From positions 1-11,292 of the forward strand of contig JAPLSP010000709.1 in NCBI GenBank assembly GCA_026398575.1: a stretch of DNA of 11,292 nt, given 5' to 3'. Made by a program: the position numbers and the translations under genes. A model generated the notes under the pieces. It had not been told where the DNA came from and did not search any database. It saw only the letters and a program-made list of their open reading frames with translations. This DNA is from Candidatus Sumerlaeota bacterium. GTDB lineage: Bacteria > Sumerlaeota > Sumerlaeia > JADFCT01. Below, piece by piece: positions 5,452-11,292 of this stretch. Positions within the stretch are counted from its first letter, which is position 1. Each line of letters begins with the position of its first letter.

Positions 5452-6756
5452 TTACTTTAGAGGCAATGGCAGCCAGGGCAGGGCGAGATAGAGGGCAAGG
5501 GCGGCTGCAAGCAAAAAGCACAGCAGCCGGCCCAGAAAACCTCTTCCTCGAAAGACACCCGTCAGACCGAGAAATGCGCCCAATCCCGCGCTCAGCCAGC
5601 TCCATTTAAGCATGCTTTGATTCTGAAGGCTTTGGATATAAAACCATCCGCTCCCTCCTGCGCATAGCAGTGTTAGGAACAGCCACAGATGCGAGCCGGT
5701 TTTCTGTCCGCGGTCGGAGGCGGTTTGGGCGGAGGCTTTGGATTGAGGCAGGCCGCAGTGAAAACAGAAATTGTCGTCTTTTGAGATTTCCGTTCCGCAC
5801 TTCGAGCAGTTCCTCCAGTTGACGGCCTCGGTCTCGTCCACAATCTCGCCTTCGATGATGTCCTCTTCTTCCACCGCTTTCTTCTTTGATTTCTTCTTTT
5901 TGGCAGGCGCGGGCAGGCGCGGGGCAAATTCCTCCTGCGCCGCCGCTCGTTGCATCGCAAAGGCGTCCTCGCCCGCCGCGCCCCTGCCGGCCTGGCCCGC
6001 CTGTTGAGGAAAGCCCATCGGCGCCATTTGATACGCCGAGGCCGCCGGCACAATATTTCCGCCGCCGGGCTGCAGCTCGCTTGCCCGAACAGGCAGCGCC
6101 TGATTTTCCGCTTCGATCACCGTCGGCGCATAATTTTCGCTCACTTCCTCCTGCCCCCCAGCCCCCGACCCCTGCCCCCTGCCCCCCGCCCCCCGCCCCC
6201 CCGCCCCTATTTCCTGACCCCTGACCCCTAGCCCCTGACCCCTGCTCCCTTCATATTCCAACATCCGCGCTTGAGGCGCTTCAATCGCCCGCGGCGCTGC
6301 ATGGGGCAAAGCAAACGCGGCCTGAGCGTTTCCTTGCGTGCCGGGCGGAAATCCCGGGCCGCCTGGATATCCCGGCCCGGCTGGAATCTGCATGCCGGCG
6401 GGATAGGGCTGCCCCGGCGTCCCGGGCGCGCCTCCCGGCATGCCAATGATCGCCTTGTCTATATAATAGTTGACTTGCGGCTGGGCGGGCTGTTGCGGCG
6501 CCTGGGGCTGAACGGGCTGCTGCGCCTGAGGCTGCGAACGGCCATCCAGATACTCGCCGCAGTTGTGGCATTTGACGGCCTTGCGCCGCACGGGAAGATC
6601 GCAGAACGGGCAGCGCCGCGCATCGCGGATGACGCGATGCTTGGGCGCGCCACAATAATAGCAGTTCCTGGCGTCCCCGCCCGTCCGGCGCCCGCATTTA
6701 TAGCAATACAATACGGCGGGGGAGGATTCTTCCATGGCGCCTGGATTTAAAGGCAT
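5452..6756 (-). CDS. Triple zinc-ribbon protein with C-terminal membrane segments
   Basis: A 434-residue protein. Two CxxC...CxxC zinc ribbons stand at the N-terminus (C18, C21, C32, C35 and C49, C52, C63, C66), the double-zinc-ribbon layout. A long Pro/Gln/Gly-rich linker follows (about 75-170), then a Gly/Arg/Gln segment (170-203) made entirely by heptanucleotide repeats. A Lys-rich patch (286-293) and an acidic patch precede a third ribbon (C317, C320, C331, C334). Three hydrophobic stretches (about 356-373, 386-402, 408-429) should anchor it in the membrane with the ribbons in the cytoplasm. ATG 6756 is preferred over ATG 6735 because GGAG lies eight bases before it. Such proteins are usually scaffolds of unknown task; no enzyme domain is seen. 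It heads the minus-strand group with the JAB-like gene and two small ORFs. The heptamer tract makes it a candidate for on/off switching by slippage. Confidence 0.8.
   Translation of the reverse strand: MPLNPGAMEESSPAVLYCYKCGRRTGGDARNCYYCGAPKHRVIRDARRCPFCDLPVRRKAVKCHNCGEYLDGRSQPQAQQPVQPQAPQQPAQPQVNYYIDKAIIGMPGGAPGTPGQPYPAGMQIPAGPGYPGGPGFPPGTQGNAQAAFALPHAAPRAIEAPQARMLEYEGSRGQGLGVRGQEIGAGGRGAGGRGQGSGAGGQEEVSENYAPTVIEAENQALPVRASELQPGGGNIVPAASAYQMAPMGFPQQAGQAGRGAAGEDAFAMQRAAAQEEFAPRLPAPAKKKKSKKKAVEEEDIIEGEIVDETEAVNWRNCSKCGTEISKDDNFCFHCGLPQSKASAQTASDRGQKTGSHLWLFLTLLCAGGSGWFYIQSLQNQSMLKWSWLSAGLGAFLGLTGVFRGRGFLGRLLCFLLAAALALYLALPWLPLPLK
6153..6246. repeat. In-frame heptamer tract (CCCCTGA/CCCCTGC type), G-rich on the coding strand
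   Basis: About thirteen imperfect seven-base units, mostly C4-6 followed by TG, G or TGA, with the single G recurring at seven-base steps (for example 6167, 6174, 6181, 6188, 6195, and 6216, 6223, 6237, 6244). The unit is the same as the array at 46-73. It lies inside the zinc-ribbon gene and encodes residues of about 170-203. Since seven is not a multiple of three, gain or loss of one unit changes the reading frame. The minus strand has twelve runs of four or more Gs, a strong G-quadruplex pattern. Confidence 0.9.
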
Positions 6757-6788
6757 CGCCGCTTCTCCATCTTCGATCTCAATGGCTC

Positions 6789-6890
6789 AGAGCGTGTGCG
6801 AAAAGGCATTTATCTGAGGTGTTTCCCGCATAAAAGCGCTGGTACTTGAGCGCTTTTATGCGGGAAACACTCATTTTTCGCACACGCTCT
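6789..6890. mobile_element. Nested palindrome, MITE-like element
   Basis: Outer arms of 16 bases (6789-6804 and 6875-6890, starting AGAGCGTGTGCG) and inner arms of 22 bases (6819-6840 and 6849-6870) are perfectly complementary, with an eight-base loop at 6841-6848. The internal spacer is 14 bases on the left and four on the right. TCA flanks both ends (6787-6789, 6890-6892), and TCAGAG occurs at each border, which could be a target duplication. There is no coding capacity. It lies 33 bases before the zinc-ribbon start, so it could act as a regulatory hairpin or terminator in that leader. MITE is the favoured reading; a regulatory cruciform is the alternative. Confidence 0.6.
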
Positions 6891-6928
6891 CAGAGGAAAT
6901 CAAGCCCGCCGAACGCGCGTCAAGCGAA

Positions 6929-7006
6929 ATTCGCAATGTGGCTGAAGCCACATCCTGAAAAGAGTCTTCGCAAAATGCAAAGAGCATTTAGGCCAAAAGC
7001 CTGGAA
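6929..7006. repeat. Dispersed repeat, copy 1
   Basis: Contains the short palindrome TGTGGCTGAAGCCACA (6936-6951), then a segment with CTTCGCAAAATGC and CCAAAAGCC. It matches copy 2 at 7108-7184 in roughly two thirds of positions by eye and copy 3 at 9867-9926 over its second half. It carries no gene. The rest of 6891-7178 is the inverted repeat at 7029-7089 and the second copy. Confidence 0.65.
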
Positions 7007-7028
7007 ATCCGTAATTATCCGTGCCATT

Positions 7029-7089
7029 CGTCGCATCCGTGTTCTATTAAGTATTGTGCCAGCAACATGAATAGAACACGGATGCGACG
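7029..7089. repeat. Long inverted repeat built on ATCCGTG-type units
   Basis: Arms 7029-7048 and 7070-7089 are perfectly complementary over 20 bases (CGTCGCATCC... outward from the loop) with a 21-base loop. The pairing continues imperfectly for about 14 more bases on each side (ATCCG and GC blocks). Left of it, ATCCGT/ATCCGTG recurs at 7007-7022 with about 10-12 base spacing. It lies exactly between the two dispersed-repeat copies, so the three may form one element. Confidence 0.75.
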
Positions 7090-7107
7090 GATGTTGCGGA
7101 TCACCAC

Positions 7108-7184
7108 AGATCGCAAAATAGCTGAAGCCATATCCAGAAAACTCCACGCTAAATGTGAAGAACATCCGGACCAAAAGTTTAAAG
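7108..7184. repeat. Dispersed repeat, copy 2
   Basis: Shares with copy 1 the order TCGCAA, AGCTGAAGCCA, ATCC-GAAAA, GC-AAATG-GAAGA-CAT and CCAAAAG, in the same orientation. Its last bases overlap the stop codon of mntP (7181-7179), so it forms the 3' end of that transcript. The central palindrome of copy 1 is decayed here. Confidence 0.6.
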
Positions 7185-7736
7185 CCCTCGCAGAAACTTG
7201 ATCGCGAGGGCCACCAATACCACGCCACCCGCAACTTCGGCGATCTTTCCCAGCTTCGCTTTCAATCGCCGCCCCAGATAAAGCCCCGTCAGCGACATCG
7301 CCCCCGTCGCGATCCCAATCAACAAACACGGCCACCAGGGGCGCAGGCCTTTGACGCCGAAAACAATCCCGACCGCCAGGGCGTCAATCGAAACGGCGAC
7401 CGACAGGACCACCAAACTCCATCGCCGCGAACGATCCACGGGCAGCGAATCCTTTTCCTTCTGAAACGCCTCCCAAATCATGTGCGCGCCGACGCCGGCC
7501 AGCAGCGCGAAAGCCACCCAATGATCCCACTGTTTGATGTATCTCTCAATGCCGTATCCCAGCGTCCAGCCGATCAACGGCATGATCGCCTGGAAAAGCC
7601 CGAAGTGAAACGCAATGCGGAAATTCTGCCCCCGGAACGGCCCGGCCACCCCGACGGAAACGGAAAAAGCATCGCACCCCAACGCGAGCGCAATCAACAA
7701 AAGCGGAAAGAAGGAAATGGTATCAGCCGAAGGCAT
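7179..7736 (-). CDS. mntP: MntP manganese efflux pump
   Basis: A 185-residue membrane protein of the usual MntP (YebN) size. It exports Mn2+ across the inner membrane and protects against manganese overload. Six hydrophobic segments are visible (about 10-28, 42-62, 72-90, 106-127, 134-154, 165-183). The two family repeats each have a conserved acidic motif: 'LGCDAFSVSVG' with D22 in the first and 'SIDALAVG' with D118 in the fourth. The segment 'FGLFQAIMPLIGW' (45-57) is also typical. The ATG at 7736 is eight bases after the stop of the upstream gene, without a visible Shine-Dalgarno sequence, so translation may depend on coupling to that gene. No Mn riboswitch is recognisable upstream. The 3' end runs into a dispersed repeat. 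Confidence 0.93.
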   Translation of the reverse strand: MPSADTISFFPLLLIALALGCDAFSVSVGVAGPFRGQNFRIAFHFGLFQAIMPLIGWTLGYGIERYIKQWDHWVAFALLAGVGAHMIWEAFQKEKDSLPVDRSRRWSLVVLSVAVSIDALAVGIVFGVKGLRPWWPCLLIGIATGAMSLTGLYLGRRLKAKLGKIAEVAGGVVLVALAIKFLRGL

Positions 7737-7744
7737 GGCCGATA

Positions 7745-8512
7745 TTATTGAGATAAATCGGCAGGCTCAATCGGATTCGGTGAATTCTGAGTTTGTGAAT
7801 TCTGAGAATTTGATGGTTGGGGATCAGGGAATGAGGCGGCATCCTGGGCATGCTGATTTTGTGTTGTGTGACTCGCCAGCAGGATGCTGGCGCTCCCAGT
7901 GGCGCTCCCAGTTAAAATTGGGTTCGTTCCTTCACTTTTAAGTTTTTGTGAATCCGGCGGATTGGGGGCGGAAGTCGTGAATTCCAAGGCGTCTGAGATG
8001 TCAATGGGCTTTGATTTTCTTTTGCGTTTCTTCTGAAGAGTTTGCAGGCGGTCGAGGGCGCGATAGAGGGCTCGCTCGGAGCGGGTCTCGTAACGCAGCA
8101 GGCGATCATACAAGCCGCATTCAAATTGCCGGCGAATGGGATCGTGAAGCTCATAGGGCAACGGACGCGGCGCTTTTTCGCATGTCTCCATTTTCTTCAT
8201 ATAAACCTTGAGGTGGTCATCCATGACAAAATAATTTTCGTAGCGCGCGGCCCGAGAGAGGCGCCAGAGGCACTGGAAGATGCGATCTGTGAGGAATCCT
8301 TCGATCTCCCCCACAGGCTCGAAGTAATTAAAAATCCTTTGGCGGAACTCTCCGAATTCATTCTCGTGCTCTTCATGAATGAACATGTCTTCGGAATAGA
8401 TTCCGTGTTTGAACGCGTTGCAGCGCGAGATCGCTTTCCCTTCCGGCGTAATTGGGCCGGTGGACTTTTGCGCATTGAGTTGGTTGGCGGCGATTTGTTT
8501 TGGGGTGGTCAT
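7745..8512 (-). CDS. NAQKSTGP-family protein of unknown function
   Basis: A 255-residue protein. Residues 10-37 carry the signature 'NQLNAQKSTGP...EGKAISRCNAFKHG', and residues 140-163 'RYETRSERALYRALDRLQTL..', both typical of a large uncharacterised family often found in many copies in Acidobacteriota and Planctomycetota (from memory). The middle (45-160) is predicted helical. The last 75 residues are low-complexity, rich in Ser, Asn, Gln, Thr and Pro, and likely disordered. The start at 8512 is chosen because GAGG lies seven bases upstream and the signature begins soon after; an upstream in-frame start at 8605 would add 31 unlike residues. Its stop is eight bases before the mntP start, so both genes probably share a transcript. 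The N-terminal motif may bind nucleic acid, but this is a guess. Confidence 0.75.
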   Translation of the reverse strand: MTTPKQIAANQLNAQKSTGPITPEGKAISRCNAFKHGIYSEDMFIHEEHENEFGEFRQRIFNYFEPVGEIEGFLTDRIFQCLWRLSRAARYENYFVMDDHLKVYMKKMETCEKAPRPLPYELHDPIRRQFECGLYDRLLRYETRSERALYRALDRLQTLQKKRKRKSKPIDISDALEFTTSAPNPPDSQKLKSEGTNPILTGSATGSASILLASHTTQNQHAQDAASFPDPQPSNSQNSQTQNSPNPIEPADLSQ

Positions 8513-8724
8513 GGCTTTGCCTCGCTCTTGAATGATTTCTCCGAGTGACGGATGCAGAGAGTGTGAGGGAAGGGGCGGAAGGAGGTCAATTCCCTTGGGG
8601 GACAAAAGGGGAGGAAGGGGAGCTATGGGAGGGATTGGAGTGACGGGATGAGATGGGGGCGGGGAGGAGCTGGCCCAGAAGGGTGACCAAGATTTTTAGG
8701 GCTTCTCGATAATTCCTGAGCAAC

Positions 8725-8754
8725 CGCTAATTGACGCTAATGGACGCTAAATGA
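8725..8754. repeat. Three decamer repeats at the end of the DUF4238 gene
   Basis: CGCTAATTGA, CGCTAATGGA and CGCTAAATGA follow directly on each other. The last unit contains the stop codon of the DUF4238 gene (8749-8747). The gap 8513-8746 otherwise holds no gene; its plus strand is strongly purine-rich from about 8560 to 8690. Confidence 0.6.
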
Positions 8755-9838
8755 GAAGATTGCGTCTGTTCTCCTCAACAAGTTCAGGAGACCGATGGCG
8801 GAAAACGTAATTGGCCTCTGATATTGGATTGCATTTTATAAATGTCAAATCCAGATGAAAATTCAAATGTTGTTCGAATGTCTGAAAAACACGATCTTCT
8901 GGTTTTCCATCTACGAGCCAGCCTTCGCGTATATTGAAAGAACACTTTGGTTCAGATAATGTATTTCGGTGCGCGAGCCAAAGGCTTGAAACATATTCGC
9001 TAGCTTTGGCTTCCGCAAAGTACACAGCATTAAGGCTATGATGAAGCTGCAGTGAATTAATCTGAGAAACATCGTATGGACGTGAGATATCAACCAAAAA
9101 CCTCCCGCTGAATGGCATTCCGTAAGCAGAGCCGTCAAGCAGCAGAAGGAGCGTCCTCGAATCCAATGGAAAGAATATCTGCAAACCAGGTGTTTGGAGC
9201 CCGAGGACCCCACGACGCGAAACGTTTCTATAGAGCTGGTTGTAGAACACAACTGGGGAATCGCTAAAAAGAAATGGGTAATCAGTCTTGTTTCGAACAA
9301 GATAGAAGTCTAAGTCGGAGATAAGCAATGTGGTACTCAGGCCGACCGAGATATCAAGAAGGAGCATTTTCCCTTCATCAACTTTAAGATGTAAGGTGCC
9401 CTTTTCAATTATATCTATAAGGTCTTGGCGCATATTAATATCTGAAGCATGCTTGAGATATTCCTTGAAAGCTGCTAGATGTAGGCTTTCCATGCTAGGC
9501 CAAGACTTTTTGAACTCAAGCCTGGTTCTGGTTCGCTGAAGGAGTATTGCTTGCCACATCCATGCCACCGTCTGTGTGTCTAGTTCCTTCTCTTCAGGAA
9601 ACCAAGCGTACCGAATTAATCTCTTCAATGCCTGTGCGTGCGTCTGTTCGAGCTCCGATAGGGCCGCCTCAATATCTTCCGAGCCGTAGAGCTTATAGTG
9701 CGCACACTGTCCCTTTACGCTTGCATCATGAATGATTTGGCCTGTATCTTTCCTTAGCAGCTGAACGTAGCGCTTTCCTTCAGTGAACTGACGGAAATAG
9801 AACTGGGGCACGAAGTGCTGATTGATGCCTTTTCCCAT
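8747..9838 (-). CDS. DUF4238 domain protein
   Basis: A 363-residue protein. The N-terminal 'QHFVPQFYFRQF' (7-18) is the hallmark of DUF4238, and 'FLFSDSPVVFYN' (189-200) plus 'IFFPLDSRTLLLLLD' (221-235) are the other family blocks. The family has no established activity; members are cytoplasmic and scattered through accessory regions. The start at ATG 9838 places the HFVPQFY motif at the usual distance from the N-terminus and has AAGGT ten bases upstream; an in-frame ATG at 9868 lies within the dispersed repeat and is less likely. A good promoter lies 110 bases upstream. It looks more AT-rich than the left part of the window, suggesting horizontal gain. No link to the neighbouring DUF6615-like gene is proved, although both point the same way. 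Confidence 0.85.
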   Translation of the reverse strand: MGKGINQHFVPQFYFRQFTEGKRYVQLLRKDTGQIIHDASVKGQCAHYKLYGSEDIEAALSELEQTHAQALKRLIRYAWFPEEKELDTQTVAWMWQAILLQRTRTRLEFKKSWPSMESLHLAAFKEYLKHASDINMRQDLIDIIEKGTLHLKVDEGKMLLLDISVGLSTTLLISDLDFYLVRNKTDYPFLFSDSPVVFYNQLYRNVSRRGVLGLQTPGLQIFFPLDSRTLLLLLDGSAYGMPFSGRFLVDISRPYDVSQINSLQLHHSLNAVYFAEAKASEYVSSLWLAHRNTLSEPKCSFNIREGWLVDGKPEDRVFQTFEQHLNFHLDLTFIKCNPISEANYVFRHRSPELVEENRRNLLI

Positions 9839-9866
9839 ATGTGCATTACCTTTACATAAGGCGCCC

Positions 9867-9926
9867 AAGGCCGCATCCCAAAAGATCTGCGCAAAATGCG
9901 GAGAACATTTAATCTAAAACTTTAAG
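9867..9926. repeat. Dispersed repeat, copy 3, in the DUF4238 leader
   Basis: GCCGCATCC, AAAAGA, GCGCAAAATGCGGAGAACATTTA and TAAAAC follow the second half of copies 1 and 2 closely (described in blocks; GCAAAATGC is shared exactly with copy 1). It sits between the promoter and the start of the DUF4238 gene, so it would be transcribed as the 5' leader. A small hairpin around GCAAAATGC is possible in the RNA. Confidence 0.6.
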
Positions 9927-9946
9927 GGACATTCAGAATGGCGTTA

Positions 9947-9975
9947 AATATAGACTGTTACTGGATCCAAGTCAA
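9947..9975 (-). promoter_or_regulatory. Sigma70-like promoter for the DUF4238 gene
   Basis: On the minus strand TTGACT (9975-9970) and TATATT (9952-9947) are spaced by exactly 17 bases, a near-consensus promoter and the best in the window. Transcription would start near 9940, giving a leader of about 100 bases. It also means this gene does not rely on read-through from the gene upstream. Confidence 0.65.
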
Positions 9976-10059
9976 GCTAGAGCAATCTTAGATTTCTCGT
10001 TTTGCTTATCTTTCAGCGCCATTTATAGCTATCTCCCAAATCTGAGGTATTGGCAACGT

Positions 10060-11028
10060 TTAGTAATTGGTTGGCTTCTGTCTTGCATCATACACGAGAA
10101 GGGCATTCACATTTTCAAGGCTGTGATGATACTCTCGCTCCCACCCGTCTGGCACTCCTTTCTCCCCTGCAGTAATAAACGACTGAATATATGACGGTAT
10201 CTGCTCATGCATGCCCGGGATATGTTCCCCCTGTGTATCTACTTCTGATTTCGTGGGCTTAAGTTCCGACTTATAATAGTGTTTGATGAACTCAACCCAT
10301 CCGTCCTCATCATCGTTGCCACTAGGGGCGCGCCCTCTATTCTTCCCCGATGCCAATGGGCAACACAGAAAACAGGACAGCGCGATTGTGTGTTTGAGGA
10401 GATCGCGGGCAGTGACCGGTTGGCGTGGCACAGCGATGACAGCATCATGTATCCTCTGGCCTCCGGCCATAAAGACACCTTCATCATTCCGCTGCATTTG
10501 GCACATTACATCCGCTTGTTCAGACGTATAGAAGGCATATAATGGCATGAAGTCTTCTCGCGCAGCATCCTTTAGCAATTTCTCGATCTGCAACCCATAC
10601 GTGTTCGTATATGCTATTGCAGGATAATTATCTTCGGAGGAACTCAGCTTCTTAGCTTGGATGCGCATCTTGAAGGCGAAAGAAGGGAAGAGAAACCACC
10701 ATTCCCAATCGGCACCAGTCTTCCTTGCTTCCTCATGACGCGAAAATGCTTTATATGTGATCTTTGATATCTTCTGCGAAACATCAAAGAGCAACCAGTC
10801 GGTGAGAGACTCCTCTTTTACTTCGGATTGCTTTCGAATCCAATTTCGAACATACTGGGAAGACGCATGTAAATTCTCGCAGTCCGCCATGTTTTTTCTC
10901 CTCTCTCTTGCTAGCGGTTGCAATGAGCGGCCCATGTAAGCCAGGCCAACCTGAACCCACTCGATGGGCGCATTTTTGCTCTTCGTATCCGGCTCGACGG
11001 CTTCTTTCGTCGCCTTCGTTTTCGGCAT
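10060..11028 (-). CDS. DUF6615-like protein, possible PD-(D/E)XK fold
   Basis: A 322-residue protein. Residues 72-110 read 'EESLTDWLLFDV', a helix, then 'RHEEARKTGADWEWWF' and 'MRIQAKK' at 121-127. This matches my memory of DUF6615, and the order Glu (E73), Asp (D107) and Q-A-K (Q124, K126) recalls a PD-(D/E)XK nuclease core in which Gln replaces the second acidic residue, as in some restriction-like enzymes. Residues 165-200 contain 'YAFYT' and end before a Cys-rich stretch 'SCFLCCPL' (218-225). The C-terminal third is acidic and variable. ATG 11028 has AAAGG eight bases upstream. A defence or DNA-processing role is possible but unproved. No promoter is clear; a stable hairpin lies 35 bases before the start. 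Confidence 0.65.
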   Translation of the reverse strand: MPKTKATKEAVEPDTKSKNAPIEWVQVGLAYMGRSLQPLARERRKNMADCENLHASSQYVRNWIRKQSEVKEESLTDWLLFDVSQKISKITYKAFSRHEEARKTGADWEWWFLFPSFAFKMRIQAKKLSSSEDNYPAIAYTNTYGLQIEKLLKDAAREDFMPLYAFYTSEQADVMCQMQRNDEGVFMAGGQRIHDAVIAVPRQPVTARDLLKHTIALSCFLCCPLASGKNRGRAPSGNDDEDGWVEFIKHYYKSELKPTKSEVDTQGEHIPGMHEQIPSYIQSFITAGEKGVPDGWEREYHHSLENVNALLVYDARQKPTNY

Positions 11029-11063
11029 GCCAGCTGCCTTTCTGAGGCTTTGTTCTTTGGCTT

Positions 11064-11094
11064 CTATAATTCCGCAACTGCGGCGGAGTTATAG
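11064..11094. promoter_or_regulatory. Hairpin in the leader of the DUF6615-like gene
   Basis: CTATAATTCCGC (11064-11075) pairs with GCGGAGTTATAG (11083-11094) over 12 positions with one G-T wobble and a seven-base loop. It has no T-run on either side, so it is more likely an operator or mRNA leader element than a terminator. The remaining 11095-11292 shows no gene; it contains the inverted repeat GGCAAGG (11154-11160)/CCTTGCC (11217-11223) and a GC-rich GGCCG...CGGCC-type end. Confidence 0.5.
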
Positions 11095-11292
11095 GACGGA
11101 TCATCTATAGCGCTGGGGAGCGGGGTGGGCCAAGCTGAAAAGCGTTGGGGGTAGGCAAGGCCCTGATCTTTCATCAATCTGGTTGCTCAATGGCCTTTTG
11201 CGAATCAGATGTAAGCCCTTGCCTGATTTCCAGCGATCACCCAACCGTGGCGTCGAGTAGTAGGCCGCTCCGCTCCGCCGGACGGCCCCCCG

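Noticed and set aside
5771..6231. Several plus-strand open frames rich in Pro, Arg and Ala
   Set aside because: They are antisense products of the zinc-ribbon gene and the C-rich heptamer tract.
7155..7751. A 198-codon plus-strand open frame opposite mntP
   Set aside because: Highly basic, Arg/Pro-rich, no motif; MntP on the other strand has all family motifs.
8042..8548. A 168-codon plus-strand open frame opposite the NAQKSTGP-family gene
   Set aside because: The minus-strand frame has the recognised family signatures and a ribosome site; this one has neither.
11150..11292. Possible attachment site or element end in the GC-rich right edge with GGCAAGG/CCTTGCC
   Set aside because: The inverted repeat is short and no integrase, transposase or tRNA is visible; the window ends before it can be judged.

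Overview
The window looks like a chromosomal segment of an uncultured, diderm-type bacterium with fairly high GC on the left and in the middle. Pointers are a PilT-type pilus retraction ATPase, an HU/IHF histone-like protein, an MntP exporter, heptanucleotide tandem repeats, and a member of the 'NAQKSTGP...EGK...NAxKHG' family that I associate with Planctomycetota, Acidobacteriota and similar environmental lineages. I cannot fix the phylum from the sequence. No rRNA, tRNA or CRISPR array was seen.

Left part (1-4199, all + strand): a heptamer-repeat tract runs into the start of a GT4 glycosyltransferase. A sigma70-like promoter and a leader with competing stem-loops follow, then a pilT-like gene that has lost its Walker B/His-box segment and changes frame, so it is broken as given. 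Next come an HU-family protein with a strong ribosome site and, overlapping its stop by one base, an ATPase with a C-terminal PD-(D/E)XK nuclease domain. A bidirectional hairpin terminator at about 4366-4409 separates this block from the convergent minus-strand genes.

Middle (4461-6756, - strand): a membrane-anchored protein with three zinc ribbons is interrupted in its coding sequence by a G-rich heptamer tract that could shift the frame when its copy number changes. Downstream lie a JAB/MPN-like protein with an H-x-H...S-x-x-D site and two very small ORFs that look like a diverged tandem duplication. The close spacing suggests one transcription unit.

Repeat-rich spacer (6757-7178): a 102-bp nested palindrome resembling a MITE, then two diverged copies of a dispersed repeat flanking a long inverted repeat. 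A third copy of that repeat lies at 9867-9926.

Right part (7179-11028, all - strand): mntP (Mn2+ efflux), the NAQKSTGP-family protein, a DUF4238 protein behind a good promoter, and a DUF6615-like protein with residues suggesting a PD-(D/E)XK-like fold. The last two genes look more AT-rich than the left part and may be acquired accessory genes. The best candidates for something undescribed are the heptamer-switchable zinc-ribbon membrane protein with its JAB and small-ORF neighbours, and the repeat family shared by the mntP and DUF4238 loci.
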